DNA from: Methylococcaceae bacterium
Lineage (GTDB): Bacteria; Pseudomonadota; Gammaproteobacteria; Methylococcales; Methylomonadaceae
Assembly: GCA_016715325.1 (NCBI GenBank)
Contig: JADKAL010000005.1
Location: forward strand, 1-64,000
Length of the DNA: 64,000 nt
Direction of reading: 5' to 3'
The notes beneath the pieces are model-generated. The model had not been told where the DNA came from and did no database searches. It saw only the letters and a list, made by a program, of their open reading frames with translations. This document shows positions 1 to 10,933 of the stretch, in pieces. The translations under genes and the position numbers were made by a program. Within the stretch, counting starts at the first letter, position 1, and every line of letters starts with the position of its first letter.

Positions 1-2627
1 ATCAGCCGATGGCAAAGCGGAGGCTTCACATTTAATCAGCCAACTGGAAACCTTGATTAACGGCATGTTAAACAAGGTTACGTTGCTGGATTTAATCCGT
101 CATTTCATCGTCTTTGAAAAATCCAAAAAAGAAGATACAAAGACTGGTGTAATTAGCATCAGCACCGTTAAAAAAGTGGCCGCCTACCACCAGTATTACG
201 CCGTTAATGCGGCAGTGGCCTCAACCTTGCGTGCGGTTGGGGCAAATGTCGATTTATCCCCAACCGTTCAAGAAACGCCCGCAAGTTATGGTGTCGCCAG
301 CGTTGACACCCAGCAGCCCAAAGGTGACCGGAAAGCTGGCGTCGTCTGGCACACCCAGGGCAGCGGTAAATCCTTGTCGATGGTGTTTTATACCGGTAAG
401 ATTGTTTTGGTGTTGGACAACCCTACCATCTTGGTGATTACCGACCGCAACGACCTGGACGACCAGTTGTTTGATACCTTTGCTTCTTCAGCACAGTTAT
501 TACGGCAGGAACCCAAACAAGCCGACAATCGGCAACAACTCAAAGACTATCTCAAGGTGGCATCGGGTGGTGTGATCTTTTCCACCATCCAAAAGTTTCA
601 GCCGGAAGAGGGAAACGTCTATGAAGCCTTATCGGAGCGGCGCAACATTGTAGTAATCGCCGATGAAGCGCATCGCACCCAATACGGTTTTACCGCCAAA
701 ACGATTGATGAGAAAGATGCCCAAGGTGTAGTGATCGGTAAAAAGGTGGTGTACGGCTTTGCCAAATACCTGCGCGATGCGCTGCCGAATGCGACCTATC
801 TGGGATTTACCGGCACGCCGATTGAAAAGACCGATGTGAACACCCCGGCGGTGTTCGGCAATTATGTCGATATTTACGATATTGCCCAAGCTGTGGAGGA
901 CGGTGCAACAGTTCGCATTTATTACGAAAGCCGTTTAGCCAAAGTGATCTTAACCGATGAAGGCAAAAAACTCATTGCCGAACTGGATAAAGAACTGGAT
1001 CAAGAAGAACTCACCGACACCCAAAAAGCCAAAGCCAAATGGACGCAAATCGAAGCCTTGGTAGGCAGCGAAAAGCGTATCAAGAATATTGCCCAAGACA
1101 TTGTCAGCCATTTTGAAGCACGGCAAGAAGTGTTTGCCGGTAAAGGCATGATCGTGAGCATGTCCCGCCGGATTGCCGCCGACCTGTATGAAGCCATCAT
1201 CAAGTTCAGGCCGGAATGGCATTCAGATGAACTAAACAAAGGTGTCATCAAAGTCGTCATGACCGCTGCTTCATCGGACGGCCCTATGCCCCATCAAACA
1301 CCATACCACCAAACAACAGCGCAAAATCCTGGCAGAACGGATGAAAGATAACGATGATGAACTCAAGCTGGTCATCGTGCGTGATATGTGGTTAACCGGC
1401 TTTGATGCCCCCAGTATGCACACCCTGTATATCGACAAACCGATGAAAGGCCACAACCTGATGCAAGCCATTGCACGGGTAAACCGGGTTTATGGCGATA
1501 AGCCCGGCGGCTTGGTGGTGGATTATCTCGGCATTGCCTCCGACCTGAAAGAAGCCTTGTCGTTTTATTCCGATGCGGGTGGCAAGGGCGATCCCACCTT
1601 GGCACAGGAACAAGCGGTCAACCTGATGCTGGAAAAGCTCGAAGTGGTTTCGGCGATGTACCACGGTTTTGCTTATGAGGATTATTTTGCCGCTGAAACT
1701 TCGCAAAAGTTATCCCTGATTCTTGCCGCTGAAGAACATGTTCTAGGTATCGATGATGGCAAGCGTCGCTATATCAATGAAGTCACTGCCTTATCCCAAG
1801 CCTTTGCCATCGCCATTCCCCATGAACAAGCGATGGATGCCAAAGACGAAGTGGCGTTTTTCCAGTCTGTTAAATCACGGCTGGCGAAATTTGACAGCAC
1901 CGGCACTGGCAAAACCAATGAAGAGATTGAAACGACTATCCGGCAGGTCATCGATAAAGCACTGGTATCCGAACAGGTGATTGACATCTTTGACGCGGCT
2001 GGCATTAAAAAACCAGATATTTCCATTCTTTCAGAAGAGTTCCTTCTCGAATTGAAAGGCATGGCGCACAAAAATGTCCGCTGGAAGTGCTTAAAAACTG
2101 CTTAACGACGAACTGAAAGTCCGAGCCAAAAAGAACTTGGTGCAAAGTAAATCTTTAATGGAAATGCTGGAAAACGCCATCAAGAAATATCACAACAAAA
2201 TCCTGACCGCTGCCGAAGTCATGGATGAACTCATCAAGATCAGCAAAGAAATTGTCGCATCCGATAAGGAAGCAACCAAACTGGGGTTATCCGATTTTGA
2301 ATATGCATTTTATACCGCCGTCGCCAACAATGATAGCGCGAGGGAACTGATGCAACACGACCAATTGCGGGAATTGGCAGTAGTATTGACTCAGCGGGTT
2401 AGGGAAAACGCCACCATCGACTGGAGAATAAAGAAAATGTTAGGGCTAAGTTGAAAGTGATCGTAAAGCGAACGCTCAGGCAATATGGCTATCCGCCGGA
2501 TTTGCAATTGTTGGCGACGGAAACAGTGTTGAAGCAGGCAGAAATGATTGCAAATGAGGTTGGCATGGTAATAGATTCTTGTCTTTTTCATTTTCAAGTA
2601 CGATCCGTTACAGCTATATGCATGTAA
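1..2627 (+). pseudogene. hsdR: Type I restriction enzyme R subunit (HsdR), 5' end outside window, frameshifted
   Basis: ATP-dependent translocase/nuclease subunit of a type I restriction-modification complex. The reading frame is open at base 2, so the N-terminal nuclease domain lies outside the window. Visible motor motifs are the P-loop HTQGSGKS (about 347-370), the DEAH box in [11 protein letters not shown] (about 655-680), [10 protein letters not shown] (about 808-835) and, after a shift, [13 protein letters not shown] and [10 protein letters not shown]. Four frame changes break the gene: near 1285-1290, near 2068, near 2090 and near 2436. Each side reads as continuous HsdR, and the last segment runs in frame to TAA at 2625-2627. 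The breaks fall in or beside short runs such as AAAAA, so sequencing indels are likely, although true decay is possible. No hsdM or hsdS is in the window. Confidence 0.9.
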
Positions 2628-2639
2628 GGGAATAACAAT

Positions 2640-4968
2640 ATGGATACTACACGCATCGATATTTGCTACCGTCCTTTACGTATCGGTTGGGCTATTCGTT
2701 CCGGCGACATGGATTCGTTCCGGCAGGCTGTTAAATATTCGTATGCACTTTGGGGTGGTCGATTTAATCCAATCCTAATAATAGATAACGAGGAAGAAGT
2801 AGAGCGGCTAGTTGAGTTATTCCGTATCGATTTTATTTTTCCTATCGGAACCTCTACTGAGGTTAAGGCGTTTCCAATAGGTATCCTCATCTAATAACCC
2901 CATTCTTCCATGATCAACTTTTTTCCCTGATGCAAATAAACCGAGTTCCCAAGCACTCGATATTCACAATGCACTCGTTTACCTGCGCGATAGACCAGAA
3001 TGGAAACAACTGAAGGAATCCGGAATAAGGCTATATAACTGGTCTCCAGACGACCCTCTTGCTGACGTGTTCTTAATGCAGTTTGGGATGTACCCAAGTT
3101 CTGAAGACACTGGCTTAGATTACCGAGACATGGTGACGAAAGCAGCAGAGGCTAAAGAAATCTTTCTTATAAAGGACGCTCCGATACCGGCGAATGAGTT
3201 GGATCATCCATCCATCCCATATCTGTCTAGACATGCACTTACTCGCCATTACAGCATACATGAGGGATGGAGCAGTCCAGGCTTTTTTGTTGGCGATTCA
3301 ACAAATCTTGATGATCTCGTCTGTCATTGGAATCTTCGGGCTGCGGACATTTCTCTTTGGTTTGTGGACATAAATCATCTTCAGCGGTACTCCAATGTTA
3401 TCCCCGCGTGGGAATCCAGTATGAGGGATATGGTATCTCATTGGCACGAGTTCAAGCGGCATGTGGCAATATGGTCGCGTCAGGAGATCAATGATCAAAA
3501 GGCCCTTGAAGAGATTCGCAAGCCTTTCGGTGCTCTTCAGTTAATGGTTACCAATGTCACTATTTACTCTTGGAACGGCCTCAATATACGTCCGCCGATG
3601 ATGTCCTTTTACCAAGTGTCAACACTTGGTCTTATAGGAAAAGAACGCAACAAACCCAAAGTAACATTCTCTTTAATCGAAAAGCCGTTTTGCGACGATG
3701 CATGGTTCAACACACAACACTTAGTAGCATCTATATCGGTAACTTTCGGCCTTTACGGCGATGAACAACATACTTTTAACCCGCCTTTTGTTCCAGAGTT
3801 GAATGAGTTTTATGCACGTACAATGCATTTGGAATATAACAAGCTACGTATCGAATCTGAGCGTATCGGATTGATTATGGATGCTTCTGATACTGATACA
3901 TTTTTGTATGCTTTGCCTGTTTCTGACCTAATGGAGCGAGTGTTCAGCATGGCAGGTTTTTCTTCCAAACCAAGTTCCGCTGGGCTTATTGCTCGTCAGC
4001 TTATCGCTCGAGTGGGTGGCCTGCAAGGAGGCCGCATATTCAAAATTCCTGGCGTTCGACGTTTGATAAAAACACATGGACCGATGGCATCGTTCAACAA
4101 AAGAACTGCATTACAGTTGATTGGTGGAAATGACCAAGACAACCCAAGCGCAAAATTTGATGATCACCAAGGCCTTTACATCGAGCCACGTCCATATGGC
4201 ACAAAGCTGAATCCGGTCGCCGTGTTCTCTCACTTGGTCGAGAAAGGGCTATTCCGGATTGGCGCCGAGCTAACTTGCCCAAGCTGTAGATTGGTAAGCT
4301 GGGTCGCATTGGACACATTGAAGCAGCAGGTAACTTGTGAACTTTGTGGCAACGAATACGATGCTACCCGCCAATTAGTAAATGGCGAATATCATTATCG
4401 CCGTTCTGGTGTTCTTGGCTTAGAGAAAAACGCGCAAGGTGCAATTCCCGTAGTGCTTACGCTTCAACAATTGGATACGAATTTTCATGGCGTTTATCGA
4501 GAAAACTTGTATTCGTCATCGCTAGACCTAGAACCCAAGGATGGTATAGACCTGCCAAAATGTGAAACTGACTTTGTATGGGTTATTGCACGGCCTTATC
4601 CTCACAGGACAGTGGTTATTCTGGGTGAGTGTAAGGATAAGGGGCCAATTGATGCGACAGATATTGACAACCTTCGGCGTGTCGCAGATTCCTTTCCACG
4701 CAAGCGATTCGAGACTTTTGTGTTACTGGCAAAACTTTCGCCATTTACGCAAGAAGAAATAAAACATGCGAAGAGTTTAAATGATAAATATCATAGAAGA
4801 GCTATATTACTTACTTCTAGGGAGTTGGAACCTTACCACATATACGAGCGTACCAAAACTGAGTTTGACATCGAACGGGAAAGGTATGGAGGTACGCCAG
4901 ATAATCTGGCAGAGGCCACAGTCAAGATGTATTTCGCTGAAGAGTCATCAACTGACCTTCAACCTTGA
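2640..4968 (+). pseudogene. Unrecognised zinc-finger protein with possible PD-(D/E)XK nuclease end, frameshifted
   Basis: I do not recognise the family. Translation starts at 2640 (AAGGG upstream), breaks near 2880, breaks again at the T-run 2919-2924, and then runs open to 4968. The stretch before the GTG at 3067 reads on in the same frame, so the GTG is not the true start. Restoring two bases gives about 776 residues. In the last third there is a C-P-S-C ... C-E-L-C zinc-ribbon-like pair (about 4274-4350). Near the end an acidic residue in ETDFVWV precedes a strand ending VVILGECKDKG (about 4610-4640), an arrangement like the D...ExK core of restriction-like nucleases. It follows hsdR by 12 bp on the same strand, which suggests a defence-linked role. 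That role is inference. Confidence 0.55.
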
Positions 4969-5389
4969 CGATGGGGTGTCAGTTTTGGGTATACCTTAAC
5001 CGGACAGTTTAACTTCCGTGTAAATAGGCCTTAAAAGTGTCAGATAAGGGTAGTTTTTTACACAAATGACAACATTGCGTAAAGAGTCTAGACTCTAACC
5101 TGACACATTTGTCGAAGTGAACATTTGACCTAAACAGTTTGTATCCGCCTTCCTATATTCTTTGAGACATTTGAGATCAGGTAAAAATATCGATTCTCGA
5201 TTTTGCCAAGTAACTTGAATGTCGGCAATGACACGGCCTATCGATTTTATGTGGCGCAAGCCACTGTCTAGAAAACGATCATAGTGCCGTTCCCCCAAAA
5301 AATCATTATACTATCAGTCATCTAAAATCGGCTGCCTCAATACCTATGACTATGCTAAAAAAAACTCATTGTCGGAAGAGGCTTACAAA
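4969..5389. other. Intergenic stretch before trbA
   Basis: No convincing gene. It contains the perfect palindrome AGAGTCTAGACTCT at 5083-5096. A minus-strand open frame (5095-5298, about 67 codons, no ATG near its start) shows no family I recognise; it might be a gene remnant. The promoter for trbA should lie at the right end. Confidence 0.5.
5083..5096. promoter_or_regulatory. 14-bp perfect palindrome
   Basis: AGAGTCTAGACTCT is a perfect dyad. Its right half TAGACTCT recurs at 5874-5881 in the trbA-trbB gap. Two copies near the two regulated starts of the operon make a regulator site possible, but chance is not excluded. Confidence 0.3.
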
Positions 5390-5402
5390 TTTAGCGGCTA
5401 AA
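5390..5402. promoter_or_regulatory. KorB-type operator upstream of trbA
   Basis: TTTAGCGGCTAAA matches exactly the 13-bp palindromic operator TTTAGC(G/C)GCTAAA bound by the ParB-like repressor KorB of IncP plasmids RK2/RP4. It ends 17 bp before the trbA start codon, where it could block the promoter. I found no second perfect copy in the window. It implies that a KorB homologue is or was encoded elsewhere on this element. Confidence 0.8.
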
Positions 5403-5419
5403 TTCTTAAGCAAATCATA

Positions 5420-5788
5420 ATGTACAACCAGATATTTTTTACTAACATACTCCGGTTATTGGATGAGAAAGATATGACCAAAGAACAACTTGCAGAAATG
5501 TCGGGTGTCTCTATGTCATTCATATCAGATTTAACCAACGGCAAAGGGAATCCCTCTTTACGGATTATGGAGCAAATCGCAGACTGCCTGGACGTTCCAT
5601 TGCCAGCACTACTTGAACAAACCGACCTGGACATCAAATCCCTGGAAGCGTTAACGGGTGGCAAACCAAGGGGATTGCAGGAAGGCTATGAACGCGTATC
5701 TGTCATATTGCCATCTCATCAAGCCTACATAGCCAGAGAATGGGCGAAACAAGCAAAGGAGCAACAGGCAAAAAAAACATCACAATAA
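5420..5788 (+). CDS. trbA: TrbA-like XRE-family repressor of the conjugation operon
   Basis: Small DNA-binding repressor of 122 residues, about the length of RP4 TrbA. An N-terminal helix-turn-helix of the XRE/Cro type covers about residues 8-62, with the recognition part around SGVSMSFISDLTNGKGNPSL. The tail contains LPALLEQTDLD and GYERVSVILPSHQA, typical of TrbA. In IncP plasmids TrbA co-regulates transfer genes together with KorB, and here a KorB-type operator sits directly upstream. The gene is encoded just ahead of trbB on the same strand, as in RP4. The ribosome site is weak. Confidence in the assignment is high because sequence style, size and position all agree. Confidence 0.85.
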   Translation: MYNQIFFTNILRLLDEKDMTKEQLAEMSGVSMSFISDLTNGKGNPSLRIMEQIADCLDVPLPALLEQTDLDIKSLEALTGGKPRGLQEGYERVSVILPSHQAYIAREWAKQAKEQQAKKTSQ

Positions 5789-5912
5789 AGCAGCCATGTC
5801 CTCATAAATAACGGTTATATAAATTTTTTGCAAATAATTAAAAAAACTAGTTTCGTTATATCGTTTTAAGGCGTAGACTCTCATTACCGAACTCCATCGT
5901 GGTAGTGATTTT
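5789..5912. promoter_or_regulatory. trbA-trbB gap, likely trbB promoter region
   Basis: AT-rich 124-bp gap where RP4 carries the regulated trbB promoter. A second copy of TAGACTCT lies at 5874-5881. No clear -35/-10 pair and no KorB-type palindrome were found. Confidence 0.35.
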
Positions 5913-6893
5913 ATGCCGAATTTATCCCTACAAGACACGCAGGCGCTGGATAGTGTCAAAGAACGCGCGAAAATAAAAATTGAACGCGACCTAGGCCAAG
6001 ACCTCTTGGCAGCCCTTGCCGATCCCAAAACCGTCGAAATTATGCTGAATGCAGACGGCAGGCTCTGGCAAGAGCGGCTGGGTGAAAAGATGCGGCAAAT
6101 CGGGACTATCACGACCAGTCGCGCAGAAGCGATAATAAAGACCATAGCCGGGTATCACGGCAAAGAAATCACCAAGGGAAGACCGCTTTTAGAATGCGAA
6201 CTGCCAATAGACGGTTCGCGATTCGCAGGCCAGTTCCCGCCTATCGTCACCGCACCCACGTTTGCGATACGAAAGAAAGCCGTTGCCATTTTCACGCTAG
6301 AACACTATGTCGATGCCTTAATCCTATCAAAAGCTCAGTATGCTGTAATCGTTGACGCAATCAGAAATCACCGGAACATATTGGTGACTGGCAGCACCGG
6401 CTCAGGGAAAACGACCTTGGTCAACGCCATCATCAACACGATGGTCACCATTGATCCGACTGAGCGTATTTTTATTATCGAGGACACCGGGGAAATCCAA
6501 TGCGCCGCCGAGAACTTTGTCCAGTACCACACCACGATCGACATCACCATGACCCTGTTGCTCAGGACGACGCTAAGGATGCGTCCAGACCGAATCTTGG
6601 TGGGGGAAGTGCGCGGACCGGAAGCACTCGACCTGCTAATGGCATGGAATACGGGTCATGAGGGCGGGGCGGCAACCTTGCATGCCAATAATGCACGGGC
6701 TGGGTTAGACCGGCTCTCCATGTTGATCAGCATGCACCCCGATTCCCCAAAACAGATTGAACCGCTGATTGGCGAAGCGGTGCAGTTAATCGTTCATATC
6801 GCCAGGACACAAGAAGGTCGTCGAGTAACGGAAATAATCGAAATACAGGGATTTGAGGACGGCAAATACATAACGAAAACCGTAGGAGTTTAG
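5913..6893 (+). CDS. trbB: TrbB, VirB11-type secretion ATPase
   Basis: Hexameric traffic ATPase on the cytoplasmic face of the type IV secretion (mating-pair) channel, powering pilus assembly and substrate passage. It has 326 residues, the normal family length. The N-terminal domain is followed by the P-loop GSTGSGKTT (160-168), an Asp-box region around [10 protein letters not shown] (188-197), the Walker B-like ILVGEVRG (228-235) and the His-box region [13 protein letters not shown] (248-260), all intact. It is the first structural gene of the operon. Its 3' end carries TAGGAG, the likely ribosome site of trbC one base downstream, so translation of the two is probably coupled. Confidence 0.95.
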   Translation: MPNLSLQDTQALDSVKERAKIKIERDLGQDLLAALADPKTVEIMLNADGRLWQERLGEKMRQIGTITTSRAEAIIKTIAGYHGKEITKGRPLLECELPIDGSRFAGQFPPIVTAPTFAIRKKAVAIFTLEHYVDALILSKAQYAVIVDAIRNHRNILVTGSTGSGKTTLVNAIINTMVTIDPTERIFIIEDTGEIQCAAENFVQYHTTIDITMTLLLRTTLRMRPDRILVGEVRGPEALDLLMAWNTGHEGGAATLHANNARAGLDRLSMLISMHPDSPKQIEPLIGEAVQLIVHIARTQEGRRVTEIIEIQGFEDGKYITKTVGV

Positions 6894-6894
6894 A

Positions 6895-7251
6895 ATGAAG
6901 GTATTAGCCCATATCAATATCCCAGTCTGGTTCTTCCTGTTAACGCTGTTGCTGGTTAACCCCGACATGGTACAGGCGGCGGCCACGGGTGGCGGGTCAT
7001 TGCCTTACGAGCCCTGGCTAGTGCAATTGCAAAATTCAGTGACCGGGCCAGTCGCCTTCTCGCTGTCATTGATCGGTATTGTGGTAGCCGGAGGTGTGCT
7101 GATATTTGGCGGCGACTTGAATGGGTTTTTCAGGACACTGATATTTATTGTCCTGGTCATGGCCTTACTGGTTGGCGCACAAAATATCATGTCAACCTTG
7201 TTCGGTAAAGGCGCGGTCATCACATCGCCCGTTAGTGTTGTGATGAAGTAA
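6895..7251 (+). CDS. trbC: TrbC, VirB2-type pilin precursor
   Basis: Major subunit of the conjugative pilus, made as a membrane precursor. It has 118 residues: an N-terminal hydrophobic signal (about 10-22), a likely cleavage after MVQA near residue 28, then two membrane helices (about 50-70 and 78-98) joined by a short loop containing GGDLNG, which is typical of VirB2/TrbC pilins. The RP4 pilin is trimmed and circularised; this cannot be judged here. The start follows the trbB stop by one base, with TAGGAG as ribosome site. Confidence 0.9.
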   Translation: MKVLAHINIPVWFFLLTLLLVNPDMVQAAATGGGSLPYEPWLVQLQNSVTGPVAFSLSLIGIVVAGGVLIFGGDLNGFFRTLIFIVLVMALLVGAQNIMSTLFGKGAVITSPVSVVMK

Positions 7252-7287
7252 AGCCTATATTGAGTTTCAGCAATGGGGTCAAAAATA

Positions 7288-7599
7288 ATGGCACTCCGCG
7301 CAATCCCAATCCGACGGGCAGGCAATCGGATTAACTTGTTTATGGGTGGTGATCGTGAGCTCGTGATGTTCACTGGCCTTATTGCCGCCGCCTTGGTATT
7401 TAGCGCACAAGAGCTCAGGGCAACGGTTTACGGTGTGATCCTATGGCTTTGTTCGCTCTACCTGCTCAGGTTGATGGCAAAGGCCGACCCTCAAATGCGT
7501 AAGGTTTATTGGCGCAGCCTCCGTTACAAACGCTATTACCCTGCACAAAGCACCCCATTTAGGGACAACACCAATAGCCAGGGGAAACAGTACCGATGA
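7288..7599 (+). CDS. trbD: TrbD, VirB3-like membrane protein
   Basis: Small inner-membrane component of the mating channel, usually associated with the VirB4/TrbE ATPase. I choose the ATG at 7288 over the one at 7273. It gives 103 residues starting MALRAIPIRR, the expected TrbD start, and GGGG lies at a proper distance upstream. Conserved features are RRAGNR, FMGGDRELVMF, one or two hydrophobic segments (about 30-65), MAKADPQMRKVY and the tail STPFRDNTNSQGKQYR. The stop overlaps the trbE start by four bases, so the two are translationally coupled. Confidence 0.9.
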   Translation: MALRAIPIRRAGNRINLFMGGDRELVMFTGLIAAALVFSAQELRATVYGVILWLCSLYLLRLMAKADPQMRKVYWRSLRYKRYYPAQSTPFRDNTNSQGKQYR

Positions 7600-10097
7600 T
7601 TGAAACATTGACCTTTAGTATTGCTGGCCTTGGAATCATGCTGGTCGTGATATTGCTTAGCCTGGTAACCAAGGCCGAAAAAGAGCGGCAATTAATTCAG
7701 CACCGGTCAAAGGCTGCCAGTGTGGCTGACCTGCTCATTTACGCTGCCGAAGTTGATGATGGCGTCATCGTCGGCAAAGATGGCTCGTTTATGGCGGCAT
7801 GGTTGTATTCAGGGGACGACAAGGACAGCAGCACGGAACAAGACCGTGAATCGGTTTCAGCACGAATTAACCAAGGATTATCTGGCCTGGGCAACGGTTG
7901 GATGATCCATGTCGATGCGGTGAGAAGGCAAGCCCCGGCCTACCCTGAACGGGGCTTGTGCCATTTTCCAGATGCGGTTACTGCCGCCATCGATGAAGAA
8001 CGCAGAAGGCTGTTTGAATCGTTAGGGGTGATGTATGAAGGTTATTTCGTCCTGACCGTGACCTATTTGCCGCCGTTGCTGAATGAACGGAAGTTTATCG
8101 AACTGATGTTTGAAGATGAATCGGAGTCACCGAATAACCAAAGCTACACGAAAGACCTGATTGAAAATTTCAAGCGCGAATGCCTCAATATCGAAAACCG
8201 CATTTCATCGGCCATCAAATTGACCCGGCTGAAAGGCAACAAAATGGTCACGGAAGAGCGCACCACCGTGACCCATGATGACTTCTTACGTTGGCTACAC
8301 TATTGTGTCACGGGCATCAACCAGCCCATCCAGTTGCCGTCTAATCCCATGTATTTGGACGGTCTCATCGGCGGCCAGGAACTGTGGACGGGGGTTGTCC
8401 CCAAAATTGGCCGCAACTATATCCAGGTCGTCGCCCTCGGCGGCTTCCCATTGGAGTCCACCCCAGGCATGTTGACGGCATTAGGGGAACTGCCCATTGA
8501 ATACCGTTGGTCGTCAAGGTTCATCTTCATGGAACCGCACGAAGCGCTCAACCAACTGGAAAAATTCAGGAAGAAATGGAAACAGAAGGTGCGTGGCTTC
8601 TTTGACCAAGTGTTTAACCTTAACACAGGGCCCATCGACCAAGATGCAGAAGCCATGGTTAAGGACGCAGAAGCCGCACTCGCCGAAGTCAATAGCGGAG
8701 TGGTGGCGCAAGGCTATTATACCAGCGTGGTCATCCTGATGGACGAGGACCGTAAGACTGTCCAGGATTCTGCCAGGCGAGTTGAGAAAGCCATAAATGC
8801 CACCGGGTTTATTGCCCGTATTGAAACCATCAACACGTTGGATGCCTATTTGGGCAGCTTGCCTGGGCATGGTGTCGAAAACGTGCGTCGCCCACTGATC
8901 AACACCATGAACCTGGCCGACCTCATGCCCACTAGTACGATATGGACAGGCAGGGACACCGCCCCTTGTCCAAAATATCCGCCCCTATCGCCCGCCTTAA
9001 TGCACTGTGTCACCCAAGGCAATACCACGTATCGTCTGAATTTACATGTTGACGATCTCGGCCATGCCGTCATGTTTGGCCGCACTGGGGGTGGCAAATC
9101 GACAGCGCTGGCGCTAATAGCCGCCCAACTGCGCCGCTATCAAGGCATGACCATCTTTGCGTTCGACAAAGGGCTGTCTTTATACCCTCTAACTGCCGCC
9201 ATCCGGGCTAGCACCAAAGGGGTTAGCGGGAAACACTTCACTATAGCTGGTGACGAAGACAGACTTGCATTTTGCCCTTTGCAATATATAGAAACACGAT
9301 CAGACAGGGCTTGGGCAATGGAATGGATCAATACCATCCTCGCCTTGAACGGATTGAACACGACCGCATCGCAGCGTAACGCCATCGCCAGCGCCATCGT
9401 CAATATGGCCAATGAAAAGTCGTACACGCTCTCTGAATTCTCTGTCATGGTGCAAGATGAAGCCATCCGCGAAACCATCAAAATCTACACGGTTGACGCG
9501 GCAATGGGGCCTCTTTTGGATGCCAAAACAGATGGCTTAAGTTTGTCTGATTTTACGGTTTTTGAGATAGAAGAACTGATGAACCTGGGCGAACGCTATG
9601 CGCTTCCCGTCTTGCTGTACCTGTTCCGGCGTATAGAGCGGTCTTTAGATGGGCAACCTGCCGCAATCCTCTTGGACGAGGCATGGACAATGCTGGGCCA
9701 TAAGGTGTTCCGCGAGAAGATACGGCAATGGTTAAAAGAATTGCGTAAGGCCAATTGCCTGGTGTTCATGGCAACCCAAAGCCTGACTGACGCAGCAAAC
9801 TCCGGCATCCTTGATGTCATTATTGAATCTACGGCTACTAAGATATTTTTACCCAATGTTTATGCCAGGGATGAGGACACCGCAAACCTCTATAAACGGA
9901 TGGGGCTCAATAGCCGGCAAATTGACCTCTTGGCGACAGCCATCCCTAAGCGCCATTACTACACCATTTCAGAATATGGCCGAAGGTTATTTGATTTTGC
10001 TATTGGCCCCTTGGCGATGGCCTTTGTCGGGGCCAGCGACAAAGATTCATTGGCGCTGATCAGGAAGCTGGGTCCGCCCACGGTAACGGCTGGATAA
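7596..10097 (+). CDS. trbE: TrbE, VirB4-type secretion ATPase
   Basis: Large membrane-associated ATPase of the type IV channel, needed for pilus biogenesis and DNA transfer. It has 833 residues, close to RP4 TrbE. An N-terminal hydrophobic anchor (about 8-27) is followed by the CagE/TrbE/VirB domain. The P-loop GRTGGGKST lies near residue 494 and the Walker B AAILLDEAWTM near residue 690, followed by FMATQSLTDA and the arginine-containing ENPTN-like region. The gene is intact over 2.5 kb. It overlaps trbD by four bases and is followed after 52 bp by trbF. Confidence 0.96.
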   Translation: MIETLTFSIAGLGIMLVVILLSLVTKAEKERQLIQHRSKAASVADLLIYAAEVDDGVIVGKDGSFMAAWLYSGDDKDSSTEQDRESVSARINQGLSGLGNGWMIHVDAVRRQAPAYPERGLCHFPDAVTAAIDEERRRLFESLGVMYEGYFVLTVTYLPPLLNERKFIELMFEDESESPNNQSYTKDLIENFKRECLNIENRISSAIKLTRLKGNKMVTEERTTVTHDDFLRWLHYCVTGINQPIQLPSNPMYLDGLIGGQELWTGVVPKIGRNYIQVVALGGFPLESTPGMLTALGELPIEYRWSSRFIFMEPHEALNQLEKFRKKWKQKVRGFFDQVFNLNTGPIDQDAEAMVKDAEAALAEVNSGVVAQGYYTSVVILMDEDRKTVQDSARRVEKAINATGFIARIETINTLDAYLGSLPGHGVENVRRPLINTMNLADLMPTSTIWTGRDTAPCPKYPPLSPALMHCVTQGNTTYRLNLHVDDLGHAVMFGRTGGGKSTALALIAAQLRRYQGMTIFAFDKGLSLYPLTAAIRASTKGVSGKHFTIAGDEDRLAFCPLQYIETRSDRAWAMEWINTILALNGLNTTASQRNAIASAIVNMANEKSYTLSEFSVMVQDEAIRETIKIYTVDAAMGPLLDAKTDGLSLSDFTVFEIEELMNLGERYALPVLLYLFRRIERSLDGQPAAILLDEAWTMLGHKVFREKIRQWLKELRKANCLVFMATQSLTDAANSGILDVIIESTATKIFLPNVYARDEDTANLYKRMGLNSRQIDLLATAIPKRHYYTISEYGRRLFDFAIGPLAMAFVGASDKDSLALIRKLGPPTVTAG

Positions 10098-10149
10098 CGG
10101 AATGGCTTGCCCTGAAAGGTTGCGTCTTGAAGGCTACCAAGGATAAACC

Positions 10150-10925
10150 ATGAATTTTAACTCCTTATTCCAAAAGCAAACGTCAAATATCACCGATCCG
10201 CGCAGTAGTAACGAACAACTCCTCGGCGGACGGCGCAAGGGCGAAAACGATAACCCCTATTTGTCGGCTAGGCGAACCTGGAACGACCATACGAAAGCCG
10301 TGATGTCGTCACGGCAAGCCTGGCAAATAATGGGGATACTGTCATTGCTCGTAGCGCTGGTCGCGGTCGGTGGCATGATCCATATCGCACAGTTATCAAG
10401 ATTCGTCCCTTACGTTGTCCAAGTCGATAAATTAGGGCAGACCGCCGCCATTTCTGTTGCGGATAAAGCAGCTCCGGCAGACCAGCGAGTAGTGGCCACC
10501 GCAATCTCCGCCTTCATAGCGAACGCACGGTTGGTTACGCCAGATGTCGCCCTGCAACGGAAGGCGGTGTTTGATGTTTATGCGTTATTACCGACCAATG
10601 TTCCGGCAACGCAAAAGATGACTGAATTTTACAATGCGACGGAAGAGGCAAGCCCGTTCAAGCGTGCCGCCAAAGAAATGGTCAGCACTGAAATCAACAC
10701 GGTCATGCCGCACACAGCCGACACCTGGCAAGTGGATTGGGTAGAAACCACGCGGGATCGTCAAGGCGCTATGAAAGGTAGGCCCCTCTTAATGCGGGCA
10801 ATGGTGACGATATTCATCGTGCCGCCAACACCAGCCACCACAGAAGAGCAATTGCGAAAAATCCCTTGGGCATATTCGTTCAGGATTTTTCGTGGTCAAG
10901 GACAGCAACAAGCCAATTAATTTAG
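10150..10925 (+). CDS. trbF: TrbF, VirB8-like inner-membrane protein (C-terminus shifted)
   Basis: Bitopic inner-membrane scaffold of the mating channel. The short cytoplasmic N-terminus carries NPYLSARRTWNDH, one membrane helix covers about residues 58-80, and a periplasmic VirB8 fold follows. As written the frame stops at 10920, but the tail is not TrbF-like. Adding one A to the A-run at 10857-10861 restores the typical ending RKNPLGIFVQDFSWS and a stop at 10923-10925, giving 258 residues. I therefore give the restored end and treat the difference as a one-base homopolymer error. The stop lies 8 bp before the trbG start. Confidence 0.9.
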
Positions 10926-10933
10926 GAGTCGTT

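Noticed and set aside
5095-5298. 67-codon minus-strand open frame before trbA
   Set aside because: Only a TTG near its start and no family recognised; a relic is possible but cannot be shown.
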